From Isoetes taiwanensis (taxonomy: Eukaryota > Streptophyta > Lycopodiopsida > Isoetales > Isoetaceae): a stretch of DNA of 64,000 nt. Both the position numbers and the translations under genes were made by a program. The notes beneath the pieces are model-generated. The model did not search any database. It was not told the origin of the DNA and saw only the letters and a list, made by a program, of their open reading frames with translations. Shown here piece after piece: positions 1-11,700 of this stretch; the first letter of the stretch is position 1, and each line of letters starts with the position of its first letter. The stretch is from positions 20,670,833 to 20,734,832 of the forward strand of contig JAJEKV010000010.1 in NCBI GenBank assembly GCA_021234155.1, read 5' to 3'.

Positions 1-1007
1 TATCAAAGAGTTGGCCTGAGTTTATTTTATTTGAGGAAGTGATTATGGATGGCATGATGGATGATGTGACCCCTGGAAGGGTGACTGACATCTCCATGAC
101 CCTCAAATGATGAAAATTATGGGGGATGGCCATGCCATTTTGGATGGGACTCCCTATAATTGATGAAGATGATGATGTTAGAAGTTTTGGAGACTTCTAT
201 AGATGTTTTGACTTGACATTTTGGACATTGGTTTTTGTTGAGATGTGATGCTATTTTAGAGGATCAGAGTTGAGACATGAATATGAAGAAAGATTTTTGA
301 AGAATTCATGGGTGATGAATCTTGGGGAATAATGTTGTTTTATCTTGACTATTTTCAATGGGCTTGGAATTCCATGATGTATAAATGAAGAATTATATCT
401 GGGTGTAATGTGGAGAAAATGTAAAATGTGCAAATGTGTGGGAGGGCTTATGATGTCTTGAGTGGAACCTATGGACTTGGAAGGAGTATTGAGTCATAGA
501 AATATTTTCAATGGTTGATAATTTGATGATGGTAATCATGAATCTGGGGAAGCATGGTGATTTGCAAGAGTTTGGATGACACAGATTTGAGAGTTGGTGG
601 CGAATCTGGTGAACTTGTGGTGGTTGAGATTTGGATCTAGGGTTGTGATTTGCACAGATCTGGTGGCTAGGATCAGTAGGAGTTTTTCATAAGATAGCCA
701 AAATTCGTCTTGAAAAAGACCCAAATTTGGAAGATGACATCTGGGCAAGTTCTTGGGGATTATTCATGTTTCGATCGGGTTATTCGAGTGTGATATTTTG
801 ATTATGATTATCAATGATTCTCTATTTGTTATCTCTATTTCTCCAAGACTTGTGTGGAATGATTATGTTGATTTATGATGCCGATGGGGGTGGGGCCTAG
901 CCTATCTCTTATGCCTTGATTTTAGCGGGTTCCATTTGTGATTGGCTTGATTTCTTGGGTTTTTCTGCTTGGGTGCTGAAGATGCTAGCACCCCGCCATA
1001 GGCAGGG
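1..1007. other. no gene seen; AT-rich intergenic DNA
   Basis: This stretch is rich in short GATGATG and TTGATG runs. Its open frames are short, low in complexity and without recognisable domains. I see no tRNA, no transposon terminus and no convincing exon. Confidence 0.5.
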
Positions 1008-1295
1008 ATGGCTGAGGGCACACGACCCACTCCAGCCGGTTCCGGATCACCAAAGGCCAGTGAGGAGGAACCTAAGACTTTGTCAAATGGCCAGCTTACA
1101 AGTGCTCTTACATCAAAGTGCTTGAGGATGTGTTTGCTTGATTATGTGAAGACATCTATGGAGATAATCAAAACCATGTTTGGGGACTCTGCAAGAGTTT
1201 TGTCCAGGCTGGGAATGTCCAGCAAAGTGGAATGGCATAATCGAATTATCTTTACTTGGGCCTTCAAAACTTCGAAGATGAGGACTTTCATCTAA
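1008..1295 (+). CDS. hypothetical 95-residue ORF, possibly a gag-like fragment
   Basis: The frame opens at an ATG (ggcagggATGgct) and runs 95 codons to a stop. The first 25 residues are rich in Pro, Ser and Glu (MAEGTRPTPAGSGSPKASEE), followed by a mixed, Leu/Met-containing stretch. I see no zinc knuckle, protease or membrane segment. The flanks have no gene features, and the ORF lies upstream of a SINE-like remnant and a degraded repeat pair, so it may be the N-terminal part of a retroelement gag. It could equally be chance open frame. I do not recognise a family. Confidence 0.25.
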   Translation: MAEGTRPTPAGSGSPKASEEEPKTLSNGQLTSALTSKCLRMCLLDYVKTSMEIIKTMFGDSARVLSRLGMSSKVEWHNRIIFTWAFKTSKMRTFI

Positions 1296-1789
1296 TCGGG
1301 TTTCGTTTGGATTGAATAGCTAGTAACACAAGAAACAGGGGAAGGGTGATACCACTATGCTGTCTGGATGATTGATCTTTTATTTCTTTTTATCATCGTG
1401 GGTATAAATATAGATTGGCTATGAGTGGATGGGTTTCTTTACTGTCATCGGGTTCTATCAACATAGGCCATGTCGTGCTATGTGAAATTAGGAGGTTTCT
1501 TTGGGCTTTTACACTAATATAAATCTGGATATTAGTGATGACTCATAAGTTGGGGATTGTGTATAGTGTAGTTCAGAATATTTCAAGATGGTTTTATAAA
1601 CACGGACCTCACGAACACGTGATGTTATGTTGGCCATTAATTACTGCATATTCATAGCTTTCCGGTTAGGGCTCTATCGGTATATCGGTTTAGTTTAGGT
1701 TTTCTGACCCCTACTTGATAATGCGTGGGAAAAAATCCAAATCGAGAATGGCCGGGCTTGGATATGATAATATCGTGCATCGGTGAGCC

Positions 1790-2301
1790 CATTACTATTA
1801 AGGTTTTCCTCGAAAACCCTTGAGGTTTTAATCGATAGTAATCGGCGTCACTAATGTAGTCAGGGCAGTCGACTCATTGCCTGGACACCACTATTGGGCA
1901 CCAAGACTATCTTGAGAACAATTGTAAAAGGGGAAGAGGGACTAAGTGTATGCAGTGGGTGGGGGCCTCGCGGCCAGGCCACCGGTGGGGTACAGCCAGA
2001 AATTTTGGTGTTCTATTTCCACATTCGAGTTCGGTGTAAAGAGCTTAGGGTTCATAATCGACCCACTACTAAAGGTGGGGCCGATTGGAATCGCAATGTG
2101 TGACTCAAGTTGTTGATAGCGGCATCGCTGCCGCGACCACGGTAGAAGTAAGCGGGATCTTTGGTGAAAGCCAATAGAAAAGTCGGTAGCGAGAAGGCTA
2201 CATCATAACGTGATGTGTAACGCAGGAGCTGGCCCATGCTACACAAGTCCGGGCCTTATGGCACCAAAGGGACATAAATGTATTCTATTCTATTCTATTC
2301 T
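1790..2301 (+). repeat. SINE-like remnant with an (ATTCT)4 tail
   Basis: The segment ends in four ATTCT units at 2281-2300. Near its start (1793-1858) is a hairpin-forming stretch with an AAGGTTTTCC loop side. That stretch resembles the reverse complement of 22735-22805, which lies in the better preserved pentamer-tailed copy nested in the copia element. Just before the tail, 2255-2275 weakly matches the conserved 3' end of that family. The middle differs in length, so this is a diverged or composite copy. Confidence 0.4.
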
Positions 2302-2304
2302 TCT

Positions 2305-2690
2305 AATTCATGATCATATGACATGTAAAGGCATCATGTTGGATGCATTCATGTCTTTGGTCATTACATTTTCATCTTGATCATTTATCTCTGATAGACA
2401 TATCTTTGATGTGGAATCGACAACATGTGGGTTTTGCGATTGGGATCTCTCGTGGTAAGTTGGTTTATATGTGATGGTTCTCATGGTTGTATTCTTCGTT
2501 ATGATGTTTGTGTATGATGTCTTGTTTATTGGCCTCTTAGAGTCACATGATTCTTTATTCTTTGTTGTTCATGGTTGAATGGTCAGGGCTTGAAGGGCGT
2601 CCAGCTGATTCGAGGCCTCAGTGGGGTTAGGCACAGGGAGACAGTGAGCCTTCAGCAGGGCCATGATAGTATATAAAATATATCTGATAA
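2305..2690. repeat. diverged repeat, copy A (pair with 4905-5285)
   Basis: Copies A and B share colinear blocks: ATATCTTTGATGTGGAATC, CAACATGTGGGTTTTGC, GATGTTTGTGTATGATGTCTTG and a later GGCTTGAAGG...GCCTCA block. They are in direct orientation about 2.6 kb apart. They may be decayed LTRs of one element or a dispersed repeat. No primer-binding site or polypurine tract is visible, so LTR status is only a guess. Confidence 0.5.
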
Positions 2691-4904
2691 GTAATGGTGG
2701 GTTATTCTAGGCAGGTATGTTAGATTGGATGCTGGAAGGATCCGAGCATTGGAACTGTTATGGGTATCTTTCTTTCCTTCAAATCCTTGTATGGCTTTGA
2801 ACTTGAATTTGGGCATAGTTCCATGCCATTCAAGATTTTGATGATGATGCAATTCGTTTGACAAGGATGGATTCTCTAAAGGGATAAATTTTCATTTGTT
2901 TGGTGGTATGATGGTTGAGGATTAAGATCCATGAGTTAGAGAAACACGATGAGATGATTGATCCACCACTCTTGGAATGTAATTGTTATATTGGTGGGGG
3001 TGAAAATTATGTGCTAAAAAGATTATGATCTTGGAATAAAACTTGCACATGATATATAATAATATTTGAGATGTGATAAGCTGACATTCGTACTTGTGGT
3101 TCATGAGGAGTTCCCTGGTTCTATAATGGTACCAAAATGCTCCTATTGATTTTGGATCGACCATGAAGGGAATATGGTGGATCCTGTTACCTTGGGCCTA
3201 TTATACATTATATATTTTTGGGTTATTATGCATATGCATATACTTGACATGTGTTAAAATTATAAAATCTCATTAAAAACAAAGAACATAAAATTTTTGT
3301 GAGGGTTTAAAAAAAGGCGGGCAATTTTTAGGATTTCTGGGCGAACTTTTTGATATCATATCTCGGTGTCGATCTTTTTAAGTGATTTTACTTTTCTAGA
3401 AAATTTTTGAATGAAGGTTTTTAGTTGAATTAGTTGAAATGCATACATATGTGAAACTATCCTTGAGAAAAGAGTGGCGATAGATCCCAAATTGTTTTGC
3501 TTTGTGTATCTTTTTCTATAATTTGATTCCGGTGGGGCTGAAAAGGGTATTTTTGGAGGAACAACAACTATAAGATGTCAAAGAACCATTCTTGAAGTGG
3601 TTTTCGGGTGGATAGTTAAGTCTTTGCACCGGGGTTACTTTTAGATTGCACAGTGATGTTTTAGGTTTGTATTAGAAGGCTTTTGGATTAAGTTACTTTC
3701 GATATTGATGGTATTTGATGGAAGAATCAATGATGCATACATAAAATGAATCATGTGGGATGTTGGTAAACATAATAGATACATCTTGGCACATGAATTG
3801 AGTACAAATTAAACTATGGAAACCATATGACATAGTCATGTGGGATGTTACTTCTCTATGGGGAGAAGGGTTTGCGAAGCTTATGGGCTAGAAATATATG
3901 GCTATAGCATGGAGCCATCGTGGGACTAATAAAGGTTATAAGAGATGAAATGGATTAAATAGCGAGGCATAGCTAGTGGTTTCAAAGCTGCTACATTAGG
4001 ATAAGACGTTGCATTCTTTATGAGAGAAATGGTTCTATAAAAAGGACATTACGAAGCTGGCGTGGGCATAGCTCCAGAAGATATATTGGGTGTGAAAGAT
4101 TTACTATATAAAGTGATAGCTGGTGTATTGGACATATAGCATCTTAGGATGAGCTTTCCTTGTAAATCAAATATTTCTCTACACTCCTTGTGAAGTATCA
4201 AACTAGACATATAAATCTATAAATGATACATCTTGTTACTTTGAAGTGTCTTGTGTAAAAAATCACGAATATATAGTGATAACTAATAGGTATATTCATA
4301 GTTCTACTACTACTTAATTTGAATCTTGCATGGATAAGATTGATATATATATAGTCTCTTGAATCTTGTATTTGAATGTTTCATGAAAGTTATACCTTTG
4401 CATTTGAAATATATATTCATGTCGCGGTGTCACATAGGGTTATTAGTGCTTGTCATAGATTATTGTATGAGGAATGTTTGTGGTTTGGCTTTTGTGTAAA
4501 GATTTGATGATCATGTGTGTAATTGCATGGTTATGCACATGGATACTAGTTAGGCTATTTCATGGATATGCAATAGTATCGTGGGGTTGATGATCACTCG
4601 ACATGTGGGACATATGCTAATGGTGCATGAGTTACATATTCTCGGAAAGGGGTCATTTCGCGTTGGCTTGGATTTGTAGTTCGTTCTTGACGCCATGCTT
4701 TGTCACCGGCGGGGGTGCTTCCGGCGCATTACATGGCACCAAATGGTCGCATAGCGGCTGGGCCTTGAGCTAGGGTGTACACATGAGGGCTTGCCTTGCG
4801 ATATTTCGCTGCGGGGCTTTGTCCGGCCTAGGTGGCCACCGCATGAAATCTGGGAGTTACCTTTGCATGCTTATGGTTATCCGCAGGTTATTATGGTTTG
4901 CTCA
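2691..4904. other. no gene seen between the two repeat copies
   Basis: These 2.2 kb are AT-rich with stops in all frames. I find no reverse transcriptase, integrase or gag motif. If the flanking copies are LTRs, the interior has lost all coding capacity or never had it. The part from 4640 to 4860 is more GC-rich, with CCGGCGGGG-type runs, and has no recognised content. Confidence 0.4.
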
Positions 4905-5285
4905 TTATTATTTCATGGTTCACATGATCTGGATTTATGATATGTAGAGGTATCATATTTGGATGCATCTGGCGAACATATCTTTGATGTGGAATCTGAA
5001 AGGCAACATGTGGGTTTTGCATAGTGGGACTCTCTTGTAGTAAGTTGTTCTATATGATAATGGTTCTTATAGTTTGTATTCTTGATGCATGATGTTTGTG
5101 TATGATGTCTTGGCCATTAGTCTTTATGACTAACCCATGTGTTCATGGTGCAAAATGAGATAGATATAAGGCTTGAAGGAGCGTAAGCGGTTCAAAGCCT
5201 CAATAGAGTTAGAAGCACGGGAGATCTTTGTGAGCCTTTTAGCAAGGAAGGCTTTTATTATTATGTTATAAAAACTAACATCCTG
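4905..5285. repeat. diverged repeat, copy B (pair with 2305-2690)
   Basis: This is the direct-orientation partner of copy A. It holds the same ordered blocks, with small indels concentrated where copy A has CAG or CTG triplets. No target-site duplication could be recognised at the edges. Confidence 0.5.
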
Positions 5286-5883
5286 GATTCTTATGAGCGT
5301 AAAGTATTATTGTCAATGTATAAAGCATGTTGAACCTAATTTGAGTAATTGACCTGCCAACTTCATAAAATACGACTTCAATAGCCCTCGACATCTAACA
5401 TTTTATTAACAAGCACATAAGTTTTCTATAAAAATGTGGTAGATAAGTTTTTACATTGCCTAATCAAAATTAAAATTGATGTTTCTACACAAAGTCAAAA
5501 TGTGCCATAAAATGATAGCAAACCCCAAACCCAAACCAATTTAATCATCATAAGAATAGCTTCCAACTAGTATCTGTTCTTTTTTGAAACATTGCAACTA
5601 GTCAAGGGAAGCTTTTGAATTTCCTTTACACCACTCACAAAAGGCTGCGAAACTATTAGGTCAGCGGTTTTAGACCATGATAATGTACTTTGGTTATTTA
5701 GAACATGTCAACCTTATTTAAATTTGAGCTGTTGCTTGTTTTCAAATCATCCAAGTTTTTCAAATCTTCCCTAGGTGTCAAAAACCACTTGCTAATTTTA
5801 TTTTCGTGTAGCATACATGCATTTTGGCTCGTCTCCTGAAATTTGTATCATAAAAATGAAAAACCCTAAACGGCCGAAATTGC

Positions 5884-6480
5884 TTAAACAATGACATAGC
5901 AGTTGGCGTACCTCTCTATGTTCTCATCTCTCTCCCTAATTACGTGAGCAGAAGTGCCTTGTTTATGAGGATCGCACCAAATAATTTTCCCAACATTGTT
6001 CCCATAGAAGGAAATAACCCGGAATCCTACTTTTATTGTCTCAAAGATGTCCCTTCTACACAAATTCCAAATGCAAGACAGTGTACTCCACCAAAAGCTA
6101 AAATACATTCTTGTTAGAGAGCTCCACATTCTTCGAGTGGATACAAGCTGCACTAGCATAAATATTCAAATTATATTTTCTAGTTTTTTTAAAATGGACA
6201 CATCAAGTTCAATCTTATATTGCAATCAAACAAACTTTTCCCATGTTCAAACTTTCACATGTGTCCATACCAAATGAGATATAGATCTTTTTGGGAAGAA
6301 GGCTCCCGCGTGATATTTTATTTTTGACAAATTTTGACAATCCTTCATATGCTTTAAAGAGCAGAGCTCATCACGATCTATGTGCCCTTCATTTGCAAAA
6401 TCTCTAGCACAACCAGGTTTATAAAAATACAGCCAAGAAATGCTCATTTACATCCCTTTTTTAACTTTCTCAAATATCAC
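5884..6480 (-). pseudogene. LINE (L1-type) reverse transcriptase C-terminal remnant
   Basis: The minus strand encodes a 91-codon frame with the arrangement seen after the RT core of plant L1 elements: W..L..MYFSFWW, then a hydrophobic-basic stretch and GNNVGKIIWCDP, matching the usual GNG..I.FW.D.W signature. Upstream on the same strand (6247-6447) is another open piece in a different frame, and around 7690-7900 a weaker stretch (ERDW-like) could belong to the same element. There is no catalytic YADD box in this part. It is a decayed fragment and not a gene. The family call rests on one short motif. Confidence 0.4.
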
Positions 6481-6718
6481 AAACATTTGTTGAGAATACC
6501 ATCCATCCCTTCCGCCTCTTGAATCAAGCGAAACAAAGCGGGCATTCTATTGAATGCATGCATAGCGTGAAAAGCATATAGAAAACATTTATCGCATCGG
6601 TATTTAATGCGAGTATTCAAGCGATTATAAAACACAAGTATTTAGAATGGCTATGGCACAAACCCTAATGGCTTTTAGTGATACGCTATTGCTTTCACGA
6701 TTAAATAGATTGTGGAAG

Positions 6719-6820
6719 TAGAAGGAAGGGAAGGAAGGAAGGGAAGGAAGGAAGAAGGAAAGGAAGGAAGAAGATTTTTTATAGTCCCGCGAGGAGACCA
6801 ATGGTCTATGGGACCTTAAT
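6719..6820 (-). repeat. purine-rich tract plus SINE 3' end (minus orientation)
   Basis: A (GGAA)n-like tract at 6719-6773 is followed by TTTTTTATAGTCCCGCGAGG and AGACCAATGGTCTATGGGACC. The latter matches the conserved 3' end of the pentamer-tailed SINE-like family seen at 17886-17935 and 22660-22705. On the minus strand the element therefore ends in this conserved block plus a simple repeat tail, here TTCC-based instead of ATTCT. Confidence 0.5.
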
Positions 6821-8224
6821 ACAAAAAGCTAATTAGAGCAAGCTAATTAGAACAACTTCAAAAACTTAACACCAAAATGCACCAAAACATATGCCCTTTG
6901 CAAAATTTAAAAATCTACTTTGAAATTCAAGCTTGAATGTGTTTGGTTGAATTCTCAACATATTTTGTAGGTAATTTGTACACGGTACCGCGTCGGATCC
7001 CTTTATCCATAACAAATTAGGCTAATTTCAAATTGGACTAGGGGCATGGGGCAATGGGGAGACTTCACGGTTTACATTTTAGCCTATAGCTAAAACACGT
7101 CCAGCGATTCAACTTCGGGCCGTGGAAATGCCTCTAATGCGGAGACTATGCAATCAACCAAGTCTCTAACAAAACTTCTGAGCTTGGATAGTGCTTCAAA
7201 GAGACCGCTTTTTGAGACCATCGCTAACCAAGCTTATAGAACATGTTCCCTTTATTTCGACCATAAAAGTCATAATCTTAAATACGTTTTAGAACCTAGC
7301 ATGACCTTCGGTATCTCTCAACTTCTACTTCAATTTTTTTCTAGTAGGTGTCAATTTTAAGAGGTCAAATTATATCACCCTTACGTGTCTAATCACGAAC
7401 TAAAAATTCTAATTAAGCTTGCATACATTCGGTGACCATATCAATAGTGTTTTCAAACTATGTATTTGTTAAGCATATATACTAACTTTACAATGGTGAT
7501 GCCTCACAGTACCAATTACAATGTGGAGAGCATAGCCATTCAATTTTGATGCATATAAGAAGAACCCTACAACTTGGTATAAGATTTTAGCTTTCGGTTT
7601 TTACGTGCAATGTTTCTCTTGTAAAGTTTCTCCAATGCATTGCATACCTACTTTTATTCACCTAGAAATCAATATGAAAAATTACAAAGTACCAATCAAG
7701 TATGGGCCTTGGATCGGTGTTCCCTTCAATAATTTGAATCTAATATGCTAGCAATATTAAGTAGCCAATCAATGTATACTTATCTCTAGAACAAAAACCA
7801 TAATGCCCTTTTTCCATTAAAGCGTGCTAGCCAGTCATAATCTTCCGTATTGTTTTCCAATCCCTCTGAGTGAATCATTCGAATAAAATCCCATAGCTGA
7901 GGTGAACTCGAATATCGAACCCCAATATACAACCAAAACAAATTGTTTTAAAATGCTTTTCGGTGAACATGAAGAAAACCCTTACAAAGGCAAAATGACA
8001 AGCTGGCGATAAATTGTTCCTTTGCATTTTGAAATAAATTCCTTCAATTTATCATCTTCCACTTTTGAATCACGATTAAAATTGCATTTTGACCCCCAAA
8101 ATCACTCATTTTTTTGTGGAAAGAAAATTTACTATGTCAAAGTGACACTTTTTCCTAGGTTAAATTTACAGAAGTGTGTTTTTAGAAAAACACTAATTTA
8201 AATATATGTCCTACACAACATTTT
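6821..8224. other. no gene seen; AT-rich, possible LINE decay
   Basis: No open frame with recognisable features is present. A minus-strand stretch at about 7690-7900 has a faint resemblance to the region after the RT core of L1 LINEs, too weak to annotate on its own. Confidence 0.35.
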
Positions 8225-8705
8225 GTTAGTTTGGATTGTATTCGGAAAAGGTACTTTTAGGTTACAATGAGTCATTTTTTTGATGATATAATATTTCAAA
8301 GTACCAAAAGCGTATTTTGGAATATACTTTTTGCTTTAGAGGATAACGAAGTGTATTCTAGAATACACTTTTGCTTTTCTTAAAAGTCAAAAGGTATTCC
8401 AGAATACACTTTTGATTTTGCTTTCGAAATCCAAAATGTATTCAGGAATACACTTTTCTTTAATACAAGTTTCGAGACTCAACATTGATCTTGCAATTTT
8501 CCGGGTTTTCCGGCTTTTTTTAAAGGCATTTTGATGACCTTGCCATTTTTTTTACATTTGGGTTGATTTGAATGAACTTGCGATTTTATTTTTAGAAAAT
8601 AGAGGGATATTGATTTTTGTTTTTTAAGACTAGGGATCTTTGGATCTTGGTTCCAAATCATAAGAGGGAATGCATTCCGGAATACACTATATTAGGAATA
8701 CGTTT
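8225..8705. repeat. cluster of GTATTC-N2-GAATAC palindromes
   Basis: Six near-palindromes of the form GTATTCNNGAATACACTTTT lie at about 8238, 8312, 8349, 8394, 8437 and 8671. The middle ones are about 45 bases apart. The core TTCNNGAA also appears at about 26475-26550. It matches the heat-shock-element half-site arrangement, but also any simple palindromic repeat. Confidence 0.6.
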
Positions 8706-8837
8706 ATTATTTTTCATGCTTTTGCTCAAAGGTGATCTTTCTTTGCGGACCTCGGGCTACCATTTCCGCGATGGCGATGGCCTTGGCATTGTTGCTAGCT
8801 ACATGGTCTTCAAAGCTCGTTTGGGCCCGTTTAGAGT

Positions 8838-8872
8838 TTTTGCTAGTTTAGTTTAGTTTAGTTTAGTTTAGG
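8838..8872. repeat. (AGTTT)n microsatellite
   Basis: About six tandem AGTTT units lie just before GGGATCATGG. The following 100 bases are GC-richer (GGGCCGGAGAT, AAAGCGCCGGGGCC) and hold no recognised gene. Confidence 0.8.
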
Positions 8873-9539
8873 GATCATGGCTCTGAGAATGAGAGAGATG
8901 GGTTGGGCCGGAGATTTAAAAGCGCCGGGGCCAGTTTCGCGAGGAAGAGATAGATCTGAGATGCCAGATTTACCTTGGTTGGCGTTTAATTGCTTGGGGC
9001 GGCTGGTTGCACTTTTGGGTTTGTGTTGTTGGGGGCATTGGTTTGCATTGGTTTAGAGGTTTGTCCTTCCTTTCTCCCTTTGGTATTTTCAACCGTGGAT
9101 CTGTTCAACCTCCATTATCTTGGATGGTATCAAATGGGAGGGACGGTAGCTGGATATAAAATTTCTCAAGTACAATCCTCTGAAAACGCTAGAGTAACAG
9201 GCTTTTAGTATTATGACATTGGTACGAAAAGACTTGGAATAAGAGTTACATTTATGTTATGCTATTATGAACATGTCACTTTCTTTAAAGAAAAGCTTTT
9301 GATTTTAAGAATTGAAAGCCTATGTTTGTGGTCCGGCTTATATGATTACCCTCTGACTTTCATGCACTAATACGATTCTATGTGGTTAAATAAATGTGTC
9401 AGATAAGGCTCTAATAGGCTCTCCCTTTGACCAGGTTAAAAGCGAGGTCTTGTATGTAGACAAAATGCACAAGTTGTTCTTTAAAATTTTGTAACAATAG
9501 ATGGTTTATCACCTACATGTGAATACTTAAAGACTAAAA

Positions 9540-11700
9540 AGCATGCATGAAAAATCACGAGGAGCCTAGGCAAGATGCAAGGTGTTGTGTTGCGGGCATG
9601 CAAGGTCTTTATTTTCTGCGGATAAAGGAGGTAATATAAGTCTATTTGAAGCTTCAGTGTGGATGTGAACTAAAAATAGGATGTGCATATACCCAGCTTG
9701 TGCAAAGCGAGAGCTGCTACAAAGGTGCATATAATTCATGGTTTGTGGTTCAAGCTCCATTCGAGCAAAAACAGAGATATCACGGACTAAAAGACTAGGT
9801 GCCAAATGTTGCGGGCCAGGTGTATTACTCAATGCTGGGCGAGATGGTCCTATGGCATCTCGAAAGTGGCGCATTTGTCTCCTAAGTTTCTCAATCTCCT
9901 CCTTATAATCGAATGAATAGTGGAATTGACAATTTGCGGCTCTTCATTTCGATGTATGGATTAAAACTTGAGCATTGTTAACCATCACGGCGATCAGTTG
10001 AGCATAAACTACTTCATCTACTATTGGTTCAGGAGGTGTTGCGATTGGATGGACATGAACTTCCGACCTGGTTGAAGGATATCAAGGAGGTCTGGATAAT
10101 TTTGGCCAAGAAATTGAACTCCAGCAATTAAATGCTTGCATGTAATATGAAATGAGGGGCAGTCACGGTAATGGGACATCATTTGTTGAGTATACCTTAT
10201 TCGAGTATAGGTCTCACTAGCCATCGATAGGGTCATGAGTCCTCTATCCTCCAAAACCATGGTTGCAGAATCCTCCCCATATATTCTTTGTAACCTTTGG
10301 GCAGCAACTCAGAGCGTTTCTTATATGCACATGGGTTGTATCTACCAAACTTCGACTTCTGAAAATATGAACAATCAATATAAGTATGACTACATATGAA
10401 GCGATAGGGTTGGAATGGATTAATCTTACCAAGAGACATTCTCTCAAAGTAGTGCTCGAGAAGAGAGCCTGAAGCTAGGCTATGGCCATCAGGGTGGCCC
10501 ATTATATGTGATAACAAAGTATTCATCACGAATATTGGTCATTTGATCTAGAACATGGACTTTCAAAACCTATCAATGTGACTCAACATGATTGGTCATT
10601 ATCTACATTAGTGTGTTCAAATAATTAAGCCGAACCTTTGCCACTTGCCGTCCCATCTTTGCGCCCGATAACCCAACCTTGCTCCAAGTAACTACATGAT
10701 AACAATTTCTATGCTTGTATTAGTATACATAATGCAACCTCATTCAAGAAGGTCAATTAGCGGTGCGATGATTGCTTCATTTTCGCCATACTGCGTCGTA
10801 GAAGTTATGCAATAACCGTTGTTGTACTCAACCCGAGAGGGATGCCCTCATCATATTGCTCAATCTACGGAACACATTCCGTTTTTGATATGCTTCATGA
10901 ATCTTGGGAATCAAGGTGCGCAATCATGCATGCTTAGCATGAAACCAACATGCTAAAATGTGGCATGCAACACATTCACTACGAATAAATCCGCGAAAGT
11001 TAGAGCAATAAGAGTTACAAAACACATGTAATGAAGGAGGCATGTTACCTACCCTTTGCAAGAGGTGGCCCACCCTCTGGATGTAACATGGCCTCCACGA
11101 GGTTTCTGATAAAGAGACATACATGAACCCGCATGAGTTTGAGTCGGCTGGTGTGGTACACTTGGTCTAGTAATCATCTAGTCCTTTGCCGCGTGCTACT
11201 AGGTCATTTGGTGCACCAAACCTTTGTAGGAGCCAAGAACCCGGCTGTATTAACAATGTGGGTTAGTAATCATAATTCATAAAGACATACTAAGGGTATA
11301 GGAGGAAGATACTGAATATGTGCATTGAGGGGCGGGGCCTCCCAACAAGTGGATCCGCAACACCTAATCATCTCGATCAGGTGAAAGTCAAGTCGGACCC
11401 ATAAAGTGGTCTCTCACCGCGTGGAATACCAAGACCCGGTGACTCTTGCAAGAAGAAAATAACCATAAATTTTGAAAAAGATTCGATGAGGTAAAGACAA
11501 CCCAAAGGATGTTAATTGCCTTACTTGTATGTAATGGGCGGATGATGGCGCTCAACCTCTCCCAATCCACGGGCTCCCCTGAGGATGGACTAGACCAAAT
11601 GACTCCAACTGCGCAAAGTCTGGCTGCGCTAGCAATGACCACGAGGCTTTCGAGTCTTAAGTTCTCGTGTCAACCACGTCAACTCCATTAGCATAGATTT
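9540..11700 (-). pseudogene. degraded minus-strand coding-like region, unknown
   Basis: Several minus-strand open stretches of 65-100 codons follow one another (9566-9874, 10021-10260, 10233-10529, 10924-11124, 11388-11642) with plausible protein composition. One example is GSLLEHYFERM followed by KFGRYNPCAYKKRSELLPKG. They lie in different frames and no single exon chain can be drawn. I considered the plant mobile domain family because of a W/F-rich piece near 11400-11640, but the match is too weak to name. This is a broken transposon-type gene or decayed host gene. I do not assign a function. Confidence 0.25.
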
